A stretch of DNA of 64,000 bases from Streptomyces sp. RerS4 (GTDB lineage Bacteria > Actinomycetota > Actinomycetes > Streptomycetales > Streptomycetaceae): positions 558,001 to 622,000 of the forward strand of contig NZ_CP097322.1 of NCBI RefSeq assembly GCF_023515955.1, in the 5' to 3' direction. The position numbers were made by a program, and so were the translations under genes. The notes under the pieces were generated by a model, which was not told where the DNA came from, did not search any database, and saw only the letters and a program-made list of their open reading frames with translations. Numbering within the stretch: the stretch's first letter is position 1; every line of letters begins with the position of its first letter. Of this stretch, positions 24,068 through 32,362 are shown piece after piece.

Positions 24068-24898
24068 ATGACGTCAGAGCAATCTCCCAAGGGGGCTTTA
24101 CCGGCCCCGCCACACGACCCGTTCTTCCACGCCGTGACCGCGCCGGCCTTCACGCACGAGGTCCTCGCCGACCTCGCCGCAGGCCGGTGCGCGGCCGTCC
24201 GGGTGCCCGGATTCCTGTCCAGGGAGCGGTGCCGCGAGGTGCTCGGGGCGCTGCGGGAACGGGAGTTCGACTCCTACGGAAAGGCCCGCGTCGATCCGCC
24301 GGTGATGCGGTTCGGGGTGGGCGTCAGCGACCACATGGCGGCCGGCGAGGTCGCCGACGGCTACTGGAAGGCGCTGGAAGGACACCGCGAGGCCTGGGAG
24401 GGGCTGGGCCTGTCCTTCGACCCCTTCCGCTTCTCGCGGGAAGCCCTCGCCGCGCACTGGCCACCGGGGGTGGCGGTCGGCCGCCGGGGCGGTCGGGAGC
24501 TGGGCGACGGCGTGGCCCGCGAGCCGAACCAGGGCTTCCAGGTCCACTTCGACGATGCCCTGCGCGAGTACACGGGGGACCTGCTGGACGTTCCCCTGGT
24601 CGGCCAGTTCGCCTTCAACCTCTACCTCAGCGTGCCCCCGTCGGGCGGCGAGACCGTCCTGTGGCGGCACCGCTGGCAACCCGAGGACGAGGCGTACCGG
24701 CTGCCGGCCTCCTACGGCTACGACGAGGCGGTGGTCCGCGGCGCCGAATCCTTCGAGCTGACACCGCGGGTCGGCGAGGCCCTGCTGATCGATCCGCGCT
24801 ACTTCCACGCGGTCCGCCCCAGTCACGGGGGCCGCAGAATCGCCCTGGGCTTCGCGGTGGGGCTCGGCACGTCGGGCCAGTTCCTCACCTGGGCCTGA
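24068..24898 (+). CDS. 2OG-Fe(II) oxygenase superfamily protein with a TTA codon
   Basis: 276 residues with the double-stranded beta-helix iron site: His160-Phe-Asp162 (GFQVHFDDA), His247 (YFHAVRP) and a 2-oxoglutarate-binding Arg at 256/257 (GGRRIALGFAVG). The family couples 2OG decarboxylation to hydroxylation of proteins, peptides or small molecules. ATG 24068 has AGGGGGG seven bases before it. Codon 11 (24098-24100) is TTA, so full expression should need the developmental tRNA BldA; nearby codons TCA, CAA, TCT and CCA are also rare here. It follows the 64-residue gene by 137 bp. Substrate unknown, and a link to that protein is inferred from position only. Confidence 0.82.
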   Translation: MTSEQSPKGALPAPPHDPFFHAVTAPAFTHEVLADLAAGRCAAVRVPGFLSRERCREVLGALREREFDSYGKARVDPPVMRFGVGVSDHMAAGEVADGYWKALEGHREAWEGLGLSFDPFRFSREALAAHWPPGVAVGRRGGRELGDGVAREPNQGFQVHFDDALREYTGDLLDVPLVGQFAFNLYLSVPPSGGETVLWRHRWQPEDEAYRLPASYGYDEAVVRGAESFELTPRVGEALLIDPRYFHAVRPSHGGRRIALGFAVGLGTSGQFLTWA

Positions 24899-24970
24899 CC
24901 GGGCCGATCGAACGGTCGAGACCGCCCGATTCCGCGGCCGAAGCGGTCAACTTCCGTCACCTGTGCGCCT

Positions 24971-25000
24971 TTGACGCCTCGGCGGCGGAGCGGCTAGGTT
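24971..25000 (+). promoter_or_regulatory. HrdB-type promoter giving a leaderless phzF transcript
   Basis: TTGACG (24971-24976), 18-bp spacer, TAGGTT (24995-25000). Six to seven bases later comes ATG 25007, so transcription should start at or next to the A of the start codon. There is no Shine-Dalgarno, which agrees with leaderless translation. Confidence 0.75.
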
Positions 25001-25006
25001 CGGGTG

Positions 25007-25846
25007 ATGGACCTGTTGCGTTACGTGGCCTTCAGCACCGATCCCCAGGGCGGGAACCCGGCCGGGGTGGTGCTGGACGCCACCGGCCTCGACGAGGCGA
25101 CGATGGCCGCCACCGCGGCGGAAGTCGGCTACTCGGAGACGGCCTTCGTCGTCCCCCGTCAGGACGGCGCGCTCGACATCCGGTACTTCAGTCCGCAGAA
25201 CGAGGTGCCCTTCTGCGGCCACGCCACCATCGCCACCGCGGTCGCCCACGCCCAGCGCCACGGCGTGGGCGACCTGCTGCTGCACACGAAGGCCGGACGG
25301 GTCCCCGTGACCACCTCCGCCGGCCCGGACGGCACGGTCGTCGCCACCCTGGTGAGCGTGGAGCCCCGTACGGAGCCCCTGGCCGACGCCGACCTGGCCG
25401 AACTCCTCGCCGCACTGCGCTGGTCCCCCGCCGACCTCGACCCGGCCCTGCCGCCCCGGGTGGCGTACGCGGGGGCGTGGCACCCGGTGATCGCCGCCGC
25501 GAGCCGCGAGCGGCTCGCGGACCTCGACTACGACATGACCGCCCTCGGTGACCTGATGGCACGGCGGGACTGGACCACGATCGCCCTGGTCCGGCGCGAG
25601 TCGGAGCACGTCTTCCACGCCCGCAACCCCTTCCCGCCCGGCGGAACGGTGGAGGACCCGGCCACCGGCGCCGCGGCCGCCGCCTTCGGCGGCTACCTGC
25701 GCGCCCTGGGCATCGTCGACACCCCGGCGGTGCTGCGCATCCACCAGGGCGTGGACATGGGGCGGCCGAGCCTGATCACGGTGGGCGTGCCGGCGGGCCG
25801 GAACTCCGGGATCGAGGTCACCGGGACCGCGGTCCCGATCAGCTGA
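25007..25846 (+). CDS. PhzF family isomerase/epimerase
   Basis: 279 residues of the PhzF / diaminopimelate-epimerase-like fold. Typical motifs: GNPAGVVLDA near the N-terminus, the catalytic Glu in GYSETAFVV, the FFSP-type strand RYFSPQNEVPFCGHATIATA, and EDPATGAAAAAFGGYL in the C-terminal half. Relatives catalyse acid-base isomerisations, but most have no known substrate, and no phenazine genes are present here. ATG 25007 is set by the promoter (GTG 25004 is also in frame). The last 8 bp overlap the convergent RidA gene. Confidence 0.88.
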   Translation: MDLLRYVAFSTDPQGGNPAGVVLDATGLDEATMAATAAEVGYSETAFVVPRQDGALDIRYFSPQNEVPFCGHATIATAVAHAQRHGVGDLLLHTKAGRVPVTTSAGPDGTVVATLVSVEPRTEPLADADLAELLAALRWSPADLDPALPPRVAYAGAWHPVIAAASRERLADLDYDMTALGDLMARRDWTTIALVRRESEHVFHARNPFPPGGTVEDPATGAAAAAFGGYLRALGIVDTPAVLRIHQGVDMGRPSLITVGVPAGRNSGIEVTGTAVPIS

Positions 25847-26330
25847 CGACCGGGGACGGCCGGCGGGTCTGCGAGACCTGGACGACGATCTCGACTTCCA
25901 CGGGCGTGTTGAGCGGCAGTATCCCGACGCCGACGGCGCTGCGCGCGTGCCGGCCGGCCTCCCCGAAGACGTCCACGAGCAACTCGCTGGCCCCGTCGAC
26001 CACCCCGGCCTGCTGGGTGAAGTCGGGCGCGGAGGCGACGTAGCCGACCACCTTCACCACGCGCACCACCGTCTCCAGCGGGGCCACCGAGTCCACGGCC
26101 GCCAGCGCCGCCAGCGCGCACTGCCGGCTCAGCTCCTTGGCCCGTGCGGGCGCGACCTCGGCGCCCACCCGGCCCGTCTGGGTCAACTCCCCGTCGGTCA
26201 TCGGGATCTGACCCGCGACGAAGACGAAGCCGCCGCTGAGCACGGCGGGTACGTAGGCCCCCTTGGGCGGGCTCACCTCCGGTAGCCGCAGCCCGAGCTC
26301 GGCCAGCCGCCGGCGTACGTCAACGCTCAT
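25839..26330 (-). CDS. RidA family protein
   Basis: 163 residues of the YjgF/YER057c/UK114 family, trimeric enzymes that hydrolyse reactive enamine/imine intermediates from PLP enzymes. The core is seen as PAVLSGGFVFVAGQIPM, CALAALAAVDSVAP, the VVKVVGYVASAPDF strand and the closing VGVGILPLNTPVEVEIVV. The canonical C-terminal Arg of RidA (usually in an R-x-A-V context) is represented by ARSAVGVG. ATG 26330 follows AGGGGGTGCC. The longer form of the family (about 150-165 residues), commonly found as a stand-alone gene. Confidence 0.88.
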   Translation of the reverse strand: MSVDVRRRLAELGLRLPEVSPPKGAYVPAVLSGGFVFVAGQIPMTDGELTQTGRVGAEVAPARAKELSRQCALAALAAVDSVAPLETVVRVVKVVGYVASAPDFTQQAGVVDGASELLVDVFGEAGRHARSAVGVGILPLNTPVEVEIVVQVSQTRRPSPVVS

Positions 26331-26499
26331 GGCACCCCCTGATGACTCGACCACGGGGCCCATCGTCCCACCGGCCGGGCCCGGGTACGGCGATATCCGG
26401 CCTTACGGGGACGGAGGGGGCGCTGTTCTGCTAGGAGCCGTGCGGGAGGGTGGTCAGTCCGGCCACGGCGCGGGCGGCGGCCCGGGGTCGTGTCGCGCG

Positions 26500-26505
26500 T
26501 AGGAT
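26500..26505 (+). promoter_or_regulatory. -10 element (TAGGAT) for the nucleotide-kinase gene
   Basis: A consensus TAGGAT lies 30 bp before ATG 26536, which also has GGAGG at 26523-26527. The -35 region is GC-rich without a TTGACA match, so an activator or another sigma contact may be needed. Confidence 0.45.
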
Positions 26506-26535
26506 CGCCGCACCGACAATGCGGAGGACCACGCG

Positions 26536-27180
26536 ATGCGATTCGCCGAGCTGGAACGTCGTGCCGGCGCGCTGGCCGGCGCCGGGGGGCGTCGGATCCT
26601 CGGGATCGCCGGGGCGCCCGGCGCCGGGAAGTCCACGCTGGCCGGGCGGCTCGCGCGGGCGCTGGGGCCGCGGCGGGCGGTGGTGGTGCCGATGGACGGT
26701 TTCCACCTGGCCGGGCGGGAGCTGGCGCGGCTGGGGCGTGCGGACCGCAAGGGCGCCCCGGACACGTTCGACGTGGCCGGGTACGTGGCGCTGCTGCGGC
26801 GGCTGCGGGCGGCGGAGCCGGGCCCGGTGTACGCCCCGGCCTTCGACCGGGAGCTGGAGGAGCCGGTCGCGGGCAGCGTGCACGTGGCGGCGGAGGTCGC
26901 GCTCGTGATCACGGAGGGGAACTACCTGTTGCACGGCGAAGGGGGCTGGGAGGGGGTTCGGCCGCTGCTGGACGAGGTGTGGTTCCTGGCCCCGGACGAC
27001 GCCCTGCGCGTCGGTCGGCTCGTCGAGCGTCACGTCCGGTACGGGAAGGAGCCCGCGCACGCCGCCGCGTGGGTGTCCCGTTCCGACGAGGCGAACGCCG
27101 CCCTGGTGGCCCCGGGCCGGGCCCGCGCCGACCTCGTGGTCAGGGGCCCGGACGGCGCGGGCGTGGGGCCGGTGGTATGA
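26536..27180 (+). CDS. Nucleoside/nucleotide kinase family protein
   Basis: 214 residues, a P-loop kinase of the uridine-kinase / phosphoribulokinase / pantothenate-kinase-like group. Walker A GAPGAGKST is at about 27-35, VVPMDGFHLAG supplies the Asp of the substrate site, YAPAFDRELEEP and LVITEGNYLLH match the family's lid and Walker B-like strand, and VRYGKEPAHAAAWVSRSDE ends the core. Relatives phosphorylate nucleosides, fructose or similar small hydroxyl substrates. The DUF2252 gene starts seven bases after the stop, so the two form an operon. Substrate unknown. Confidence 0.85.
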   Translation: MRFAELERRAGALAGAGGRRILGIAGAPGAGKSTLAGRLARALGPRRAVVVPMDGFHLAGRELARLGRADRKGAPDTFDVAGYVALLRRLRAAEPGPVYAPAFDRELEEPVAGSVHVAAEVALVITEGNYLLHGEGGWEGVRPLLDEVWFLAPDDALRVGRLVERHVRYGKEPAHAAAWVSRSDEANAALVAPGRARADLVVRGPDGAGVGPVV

Positions 27181-27187
27181 CTGGGGC

Positions 27188-28618
27188 ATGGCCCCGTCCG
27201 GCTCACCCCAGGAGCGGGCCCGTCGCGGCCGGGAGCTGCGCAAGCGGCTGCCGCGGTCGGCGCACGCGGTGACGCCCGCCCTGGAGGAGCGCCCCGATCC
27301 GGTGGCCCTGCTGGCCGCGGAGGCCGCGGACCGGCTGCCGGAGCTGCTCCCGATCCGGTACGCGCGGATGGGCGCGGGTCCCTTCGCGTTCCTGCGGGGC
27401 GCGGCCGCGGTGATGGCCGCGGATCTGGGCGCGCTGCCGGACACGGGGCTGCGGGTGCAGTTGTGCGGGGACGCGCACCTGCTGAACTTCGGGCTGTACG
27501 CCTCGCCGGAGCGGGCGCTGTTGTTCGACCTGAACGACTTCGACCAGACGCTGCCCGGCCCCTTCGAGTGGGACGTCAAGCGGCTGGCGGCGAGCGTGGC
27601 GGTCGCCGCGCGGGAGAACGGGCACGGGGACGGGCCCGCCCGGCGGTCGGCGGAGGCCGCGGCGGCGGCGTACCGGCGCACGATGCGGCGGCTGGCCGGG
27701 CTCGGTGAGCTCGCCGTCTGGTACGAGCGGGTGGACAGCGCGGAGGTGTTGCCGCTGGTGCGGCGGCGCCACCGGCAGCGGATCGCCACGCAGCTGGAGC
27801 GGGCCCGGCGGCGCACGAGCCTGGAGGCGTTGCAGGAGCTGACGGAGGTGGTGGACGGATCGCTGCGGATACGCGGCGATCCGCCGCTGCTGGAGCCGGC
27901 GCGGTTCCCCGACCGGGAGACGGTCCAGCGGGTCTTCGCGGACTACCGCGATTCGCTCCCGGAGGACCGGCGGACGCTGCTGGACCGGTTCCGGGTGGTG
28001 GACGCGGCGCGCAAGGTGGTGGGAATCGGCAGTGTCGGCACGCGCTGCTACGTGGTGCTGCTGACGGGCAAGGACGCCGAGGACCCGTTGTTCCTCCAGG
28101 TCAAGCAGGCCGGCGCGTCGGTGTGGGAGCCCTGGGCGGGTGCCTCACGGCACGGGCACGCCGGTCAGCGGGTGGTGACGGGGCAGCGGCTGCTCCAGGC
28201 GGCGAGCGACATCTTCCTCGGCTGGGCGACCGGGCCGGAGGGACGGCACTTCTACTGGCGCCAGTTGCGCGACATGAAGGGCTCGGCGGAGGTGTCCGAC
28301 ATGGACCCGCGGATGCTGGAGGGGTACGCGCGGCTGTGCGGGCGGACCCTGGCGCGCGCCCACGCCCGTACGGGCGACCGGTTCGAGATCGCCGGGTACC
28401 TGGGCGCGGGGGACGGCTTCGACCGGGCGGTGGCCGCGTTCGCCCTCGACTACGCCGAGCTGACGGCCGCCGATCACGGCGCGCTGACGGCGGCCCTGAC
28501 CGACTCCGACACGCCGACGGGCATGGCCCGCCCGTCCGGGCACGGGGGGCCGGACCCGGTATCGGACCCGGTGGAGGGCGAGGTGTCGGGCGGGGCGGAT
28601 GGGGTTCCGCGCGCCTGA
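27188..28618 (+). CDS. DUF2252 family protein
   Basis: 476 residues, full length for DUF2252, a group with an aminoglycoside-phosphotransferase/kinase-like fold. Recognisable are YARMGAGPFAFLRGAAAVMA, the catalytic-loop-like LCGDAHLLNFGLYASPE, FDLNDFDQTLPGPFEWDVKR and the C-terminal LFLQVKQAGASVWEP and FYWRQLRDMKGS. The arrangement GDAHxxNFG resembles the HGDLHxxN of small-molecule kinases, so phosphotransfer is likely, but no substrate is known. It is co-transcribed with the upstream nucleotide kinase gene. Confidence 0.9.
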   Translation: MAPSGSPQERARRGRELRKRLPRSAHAVTPALEERPDPVALLAAEAADRLPELLPIRYARMGAGPFAFLRGAAAVMAADLGALPDTGLRVQLCGDAHLLNFGLYASPERALLFDLNDFDQTLPGPFEWDVKRLAASVAVAARENGHGDGPARRSAEAAAAAYRRTMRRLAGLGELAVWYERVDSAEVLPLVRRRHRQRIATQLERARRRTSLEALQELTEVVDGSLRIRGDPPLLEPARFPDRETVQRVFADYRDSLPEDRRTLLDRFRVVDAARKVVGIGSVGTRCYVVLLTGKDAEDPLFLQVKQAGASVWEPWAGASRHGHAGQRVVTGQRLLQAASDIFLGWATGPEGRHFYWRQLRDMKGSAEVSDMDPRMLEGYARLCGRTLARAHARTGDRFEIAGYLGAGDGFDRAVAAFALDYAELTAADHGALTAALTDSDTPTGMARPSGHGGPDPVSDPVEGEVSGGADGVPRA

Positions 28619-28712
28619 ACGCGTGGAGTCCTCCGCCCGGTTCCCCCGGAATCGCGCCCTCCGCCGGTTCGGGCGCCGATACTGGCCCGACGCCGATCCG
28701 AAGGAGCGCCGC

Positions 28713-29063
28713 GTGAACCCGCACGAGCATCACCTGGCCGCCCTCGTCAACGAACTTCCCGGTCGCCGCGACCGGGATTTCTGGCAGGCGCTGAAGGCCG
28801 AGGCCGGAATGGACCACGTACGCGAACCCATGGCCGACGCCATACACGCCGCCCAGCGCGGCGACTTCGCCCCGCTGACCAAGCTCGTCCTCGCCGTCTT
28901 CGACCGTGACGACCGGCGTCAAGAGCTCGCCACGGTCCTTTCCGCGCAGCTCGGCGGCACGGTGCGGGCCGAGTCGTGGATCGCCGACGTCATCCGCACG
29001 GCGGGCCACGTCACGCGTGACGACACCCCGGATCCGCTCGAAGCCCTCGGCAGGAAGTGGTAG
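28713..29063 (+). CDS. Conserved-looking protein of unknown function
   Basis: 116 residues from GTG 28713, placed by AAGGAG at 28701-28706. The protein is helical and acidic (MNPHEHHLAALVNELPGRRD, then AQRGDFAPLTKLVLAVFDRD), with no Cys, signal peptide or membrane segment. The GTG start is preferred over a longer in-frame reading, which overlaps the end of the DUF2252 gene and has poor composition. A GATACT -10-like hexamer is at about 28677-28682. I recognise no domain. Confidence 0.6.
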   Translation: MNPHEHHLAALVNELPGRRDRDFWQALKAEAGMDHVREPMADAIHAAQRGDFAPLTKLVLAVFDRDDRRQELATVLSAQLGGTVRAESWIADVIRTAGHVTRDDTPDPLEALGRKW

Positions 29064-29079
29064 CCGGGCGGGCCCTCAC

Positions 29080-29991
29080 TCACCTCGCTCGCTCACCTGC
29101 GGGCAGGGCCGGCCGGTTGGCGGTGATCAGGTAGTAGTCGAGGATGCCCTCCTCCCACGCGCGCAGGAAGTTGCGCGGCCAGGTGCCCGGCTTCCAGTGG
29201 GCGGACAGCCAGTGGTCCCAGCCGGGCCAGACCGAGGCGCCGATGGACTCGCAGCGGACGTCGGTCAGGCCGGCCCCGGCGAAGGCGGCGGTCAGTTCGG
29301 CGGGCGGACGGGCGATGTCCAGGCCGGTGGCGAAGGAGTCCAGCAGCGTGGCCAGCCGGGGCGCGGCGGCGGGGTCCGGGGCGAAGAAGCTGGTCACGAC
29401 GGCCCGGCCGCCGGGGCGCAGGACGCGCGCTGTCTGCTCGGCGAAGGCGGCGAGGTCGTCGAAGTGCTGGGCGGCCTCCACGCTGTACACGCCGTCGAAC
29501 GCGCCGTCCTCGAAGGGCATCCGCTCCGCCGCGCCGAGCACGAGCCGCAGTCGCTCCGGTTGCGGCGGGGCCTGCGGCCCGGTGGTGGTGCGGCGGGCGC
29601 GGTCGAGCTGCCGCGGGTGGATGTCCATGCCCGTCACCCGGGCCGGTCCGTACTCCCGCAGGGCGAGCGCGCAGCCGACGGCGAGACCGCAGCCGACCTC
29701 CAGCAGTTCGCCGCCCTCGACCGGTCCCGGTCCGACGGTGTCCAGGACGCGCCGGTACAGGTCCTGTTGGCTGCGGACGCGGTCGGCGACCGTGAGGGGC
29801 CGTTTCAGGTCCGCGGGCTGCCAGTAGCCGAAGTTGATGAAGCCGCCCGCGAAGGCCGTGGCCGCGCTGAGGTCGGCCGGCCCGTACGTCTCCTGGAGCG
29901 CGGGCCGCATCCCGTCGGGACGCCGCTGGTCGGGATGCGGTCCGTCGGGCTGCGGTCCGTCGGGCTGCTCGGCGCCCTTCATGTCCGTCAT
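29080..29991 (-). CDS. SAM-dependent methyltransferase
   Basis: 303 residues, a class I methyltransferase. The SAM-binding motif LLEVGCGLAVGCALAL is at about residues 95-110, acidic loop VTGMDIHPRQLDRAR, then VYSVEAAQHFDD and RVLRPGGRAVVTSFF. The region before it (PADLSAATAFAGGFINFGYW) is like that of sterol/tocopherol-type C- and O-methyltransferases. The first 30 residues are a Pro/Asp/Gly repeat (PDGPQPDGPHPDQRRPDG) that looks disordered. ATG 29991 follows GGAGGTGCACAC; ATG 29982 is possible. Substrate unknown. Confidence 0.85.
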   Translation of the reverse strand: MTDMKGAEQPDGPQPDGPHPDQRRPDGMRPALQETYGPADLSAATAFAGGFINFGYWQPADLKRPLTVADRVRSQQDLYRRVLDTVGPGPVEGGELLEVGCGLAVGCALALREYGPARVTGMDIHPRQLDRARRTTTGPQAPPQPERLRLVLGAAERMPFEDGAFDGVYSVEAAQHFDDLAAFAEQTARVLRPGGRAVVTSFFAPDPAAAPRLATLLDSFATGLDIARPPAELTAAFAGAGLTDVRCESIGASVWPGWDHWLSAHWKPGTWPRNFLRAWEEGILDYYLITANRPALPAGERAR

Positions 29992-30083
29992 GTGTGCACC
30001 TCCGCGCCCAGTCTGGCGGCGGGGGCGACGTCCTGTCGACAACGCCTCGGCCCGGGTCGGGGCGGCGTCCCTGGGCCGGTGGT

Positions 30084-30800
30084 TTACGGGGTCGCGGCGC
30101 CGGCGCAGGCCGGGTGGCCCCAGCTCTTGCCGTTGTTCGCGATCGACTCCCCGGCGGCGTAGGGCTGCCCGCACGCGCAGCGTCCGGGGTACTTCGCCTT
30201 GATGGTCCGCGTGGCCGTGGCCGTCGCCTTCTTCTTCGGCGCGGCGGAGCCGGCGCGCGAGGTCGTGGTGCGCGAGCTCGCGGTGCGGGCCGGGGTCGCT
30301 CGCGCGGGGGCCGGTACCGGCATCTCCGCGTCGCCCAGGGCCGTGCCGGCGGCCTGCTGGCTGACGGCGGCGTCGCTGGCGGCCTGGTCGGCGATGGCGT
30401 TCAGGTGGTCGCCGTCCTCGCGGTGCGCGGGAACGTAGACGAAGGTCACGTCCCGCTCGGACAGCAGCCGGTCGATCTCCTCGACCAGCTCGCGGTTGGC
30501 CACCGGCTTGCCCGCCGCCGTCTTGAACCCGTTGCGCTTCCACGCGGGGAGCCACTGCGTGACGGCCTTCATCGCGTACTGCGAGTCCATCCGCACCTCC
30601 ATGGCGCTGCCGACGGCCACGGCCTCCAGCACCTTCTGGAGGGCGGTGAGTTCCCCGACGTTGTTGGTGGCGCGACCCAGCGGCCCCGCCTCCCAGCGCT
30701 GGGGGGTCCCGGTGGCGTCGGCGATGACCCACGCCCACGCGGCGGGGCCGGGATTGCCCTTGGCCGCTCCGTCACAGGCGGCGATGATGCGTTCAGACAT
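30084..30800 (-). CDS. Ribonuclease H with C-terminal Cys motif
   Basis: 238 residues. The RNase HI fold has all catalytic acids: Asp10 (ACDGAAKGNPG), Glu50 (NNVGELTAL), Asp72 (VRMDSQYAM) and Asp138, plus His126 (VPAHREDG). It cuts the RNA of RNA-DNA hybrids. After residue 150 comes a low-complexity Thr/Ala/Arg linker and a small C-terminal module with CACGQPYAAGE and HPAC, probably a zinc-binding or nucleic-acid-binding knuckle. Most RNase HI proteins stop at about 155 residues, so this is an extended actinobacterial form. Confidence 0.9.
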   Translation of the reverse strand: MSERIIAACDGAAKGNPGPAAWAWVIADATGTPQRWEAGPLGRATNNVGELTALQKVLEAVAVGSAMEVRMDSQYAMKAVTQWLPAWKRNGFKTAAGKPVANRELVEEIDRLLSERDVTFVYVPAHREDGDHLNAIADQAASDAAVSQQAAGTALGDAEMPVPAPARATPARTASSRTTTSRAGSAAPKKKATATATRTIKAKYPGRCACGQPYAAGESIANNGKSWGHPACAGAATP

Positions 30801-30835
30801 CCCTCGATCATGCCCTACGACCGGATGGCCGCCGT

Positions 30836-31159
30836 TCAGTAGCCCAGCTCTCGCTTGAGCTCGTCCTTGTGCATCGTCGAACGACCGTGCAGGTTCCGGC
30901 GCTTGGCCTCCTCGTACAGCTGGTCGTACGTCGGCCCCCGCGCCCCGCTGTGGGAGCGGAGGCCGCCGCGCCGGGAGGAGGAGATGTCGTCGAGGGAGGT
31001 CCGGCTCGCGGTCTTCGACTCACCGGCACGGGCCCGTTCCTTGTTGACCGTCCGCGCGGCGATCTCCTTGGCCCGCTCGGGGCTCTCGCCGCGTTCCTCG
31101 GCGCTCTCCTTGATGTGTTCGTACTGGCGTTCGCGCTTGGGGCTGGAGCCTCGCGGCAT
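30836..31159 (-). CDS. Plasmid-stabilisation-like / Rho-N-like small basic protein
   Basis: 107 residues, highly charged. The N-terminal half (SPKRERQYEHIKESAEERGE, then AKEIAARTVNKERARAGES) is typical of small actinobacterial proteins annotated as plasmid stabilisation proteins. The C-terminal 35 residues (YDQLYEEAKRRNLHGRSTMH, then KDELKREL) look like a SAP / Rho-N type helical nucleic-acid-binding motif. ATG 31159 follows GGAGGTCGTC. No partner toxin is adjacent, so the stabilisation label should be read as a family name only. Confidence 0.75.
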   Translation of the reverse strand: MPRGSSPKRERQYEHIKESAEERGESPERAKEIAARTVNKERARAGESKTASRTSLDDISSSRRGGLRSHSGARGPTYDQLYEEAKRRNLHGRSTMHKDELKRELGY

Positions 31160-31390
31160 GACGACCTCCTCCGGTCGGGACGTGGCCCGGCAGGGCGGAC
31201 CGATCGACCCGGGCACCGCCCTCCGGGATCACCGGTGCGCCTACCCAGCGGGCGCGGCCCAATGCCCCTCCGCCACGCCTGCGGGGCCGCGTTTGAGCCC
31301 GCCGCGAACGGACAGACGCGGGACGTGCCGCGGTGCCGAAAGGGCTGGACACCAGAGCGCGCGCCCCCGCGGCGCACCAGAGGAGGAGCC

Positions 31391-31600
31391 ATGACCGGCA
31401 ACGAGACCCGGCGCCGCGCCGACGACGGCCCCGCACGCCCGGCGACCCCGGACGACAGCCGCTCCCCCGGCGGCGACGAGCGCGATCGGCGGAGCGACGC
31501 GATCGACGAGAAGGATCCGAAGCGGCGCCCCACCCCCGCCGACGTCGCCCGCATCACGGCCCGCAAGGCCCACGACACCCTCGGCGTGCCGGAGGTGTAG
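31391..31600 (+). CDS. Small acidic hydrophilic protein
   Basis: 69 residues from ATG 31391, after a strong AGGAGGAG. Dominated by Asp, Arg, Glu and Pro (MTGNETRRRADDGPARPATP onward), ending in a possible helix ADVARITARKAHDTLGVPEV. Probably disordered for most of its length. No family known; the good ribosome site and actinobacterial codon use support a real gene. Confidence 0.55.
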   Translation: MTGNETRRRADDGPARPATPDDSRSPGGDERDRRSDAIDEKDPKRRPTPADVARITARKAHDTLGVPEV

Positions 31601-31746
31601 TCCTTCACGGTCCACACGCCCCCGGTCCAAACGCCCCCACCGGGATTTCCCCCCGACTGGCCTACGTCCGTTGGCCCCTCCGGCGGATCTGCCCTCTCAT
31701 GGACTCGGGTGCTCCAGTGCCCCGCCCCGCCATCGAGAAGGAGGTC

Positions 31747-31938
31747 ATGCCCGTGTACACGATGTACGCCGAACCCGACGCGGACCCCGGCACGATCCTG
31801 TGGCACGTCCTCGCCAAGGATCCCGAAGGCGTCACCCTGTGCGGCCGCCACGCCTCCCAGACGGCCCAGGACCCCGACACGGGGGTCGAGCGGTACTGCG
31901 ACCCTTGCATGGCCGCCTTCCGCGCGGCGCTCGGATAG
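31747..31938 (+). CDS. Small zinc-knuckle-like protein
   Basis: 63 residues from ATG 31747. AAGGAGG ends only two bases before that ATG, so GTG 31753 (two codons in) may be the real start. The sequence has CGRHA and, 20 residues on, CDPCMAAF, which could bind zinc through three Cys and a His. The N-terminus MPVYTMYAEPDADPGTI looks like a short beta strand. I recognise no named family. Confidence 0.6.
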   Translation: MPVYTMYAEPDADPGTILWHVLAKDPEGVTLCGRHASQTAQDPDTGVERYCDPCMAAFRAALG

Positions 31939-32362
31939 CCCGCGGACCCCACCCGCCGGCGGGCCCCGATCAGCGATCGCGGCCCGCCGTGCGCATGCGC
32001 CCGGAGGCGTGGACGCACCCGGCGAGGGCCAGGTCGACCGCGCCGACGATCCCGGTCACGCTTCCCACCTGCGGCTGCGCGGTGACCTGGGAGACGAGGG
32101 TGAAGAGAGGGCGACGCCGCCCATGCCCATGCCGAAGACGCCAAGGGCGAAGCCGCGCCGCGCGGGCCGGCGGGCACGGCGGGCTGCTCCGTACGGGGCC
32201 ACGTGGGCCGATCGGTCGTGGCCGGGCGCGCGTCCCCGGCGTGTATCCGCCGCCGGGCGCCGCCGCTCGCCGTAGGTTCGCACCCGGCGTCGCGCGCGGG
32301 GTGCGCGGAGGCGGGCTGGGGGGAGTGTGGATCGGGACCGTGTGGATCGGGAGCGTGGGGTC
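31939..32362. other. Gap without a supported gene; direct repeat before nmrA-like gene
   Basis: Minus-strand readings in 31970-32170 contain hydrophobic fragments (FALGVFGMGMGGVAL in one frame, VTAQPQVGSVTGIVGAVDL in another) that might be the remains of a membrane-protein gene broken by a frameshift, but neither has a start site. Just before the next gene, GTGTGGATCGGGA occurs twice (32325-32337 and 32340-32352, 15-bp period), a possible activator site. Confidence 0.3.

Noticed and set aside
20554..24898. Assignment to the known FxSxx-COOH TPR/radical-SAM peptide system
   Set aside because: The small protein does not end in FxSxx, there is no radical SAM gene, and the STAND protein carries a hydrolase domain instead.
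25007..25846. Phenazine biosynthesis suggested by PhzF
   Set aside because: PhzF-like proteins are widespread with unrelated roles and no other phz gene is present.
30836..31159. Toxin-antitoxin module suggested by the plasmid-stabilisation family name
   Set aside because: No partner toxin or antitoxin gene is adjacent; neighbours are RNase H and a small acidic protein.
31970..32170. A membrane-protein gene on the minus strand
   Set aside because: Hydrophobic pieces fall in two frames without a start site or ribosome site; at best a decayed remnant.
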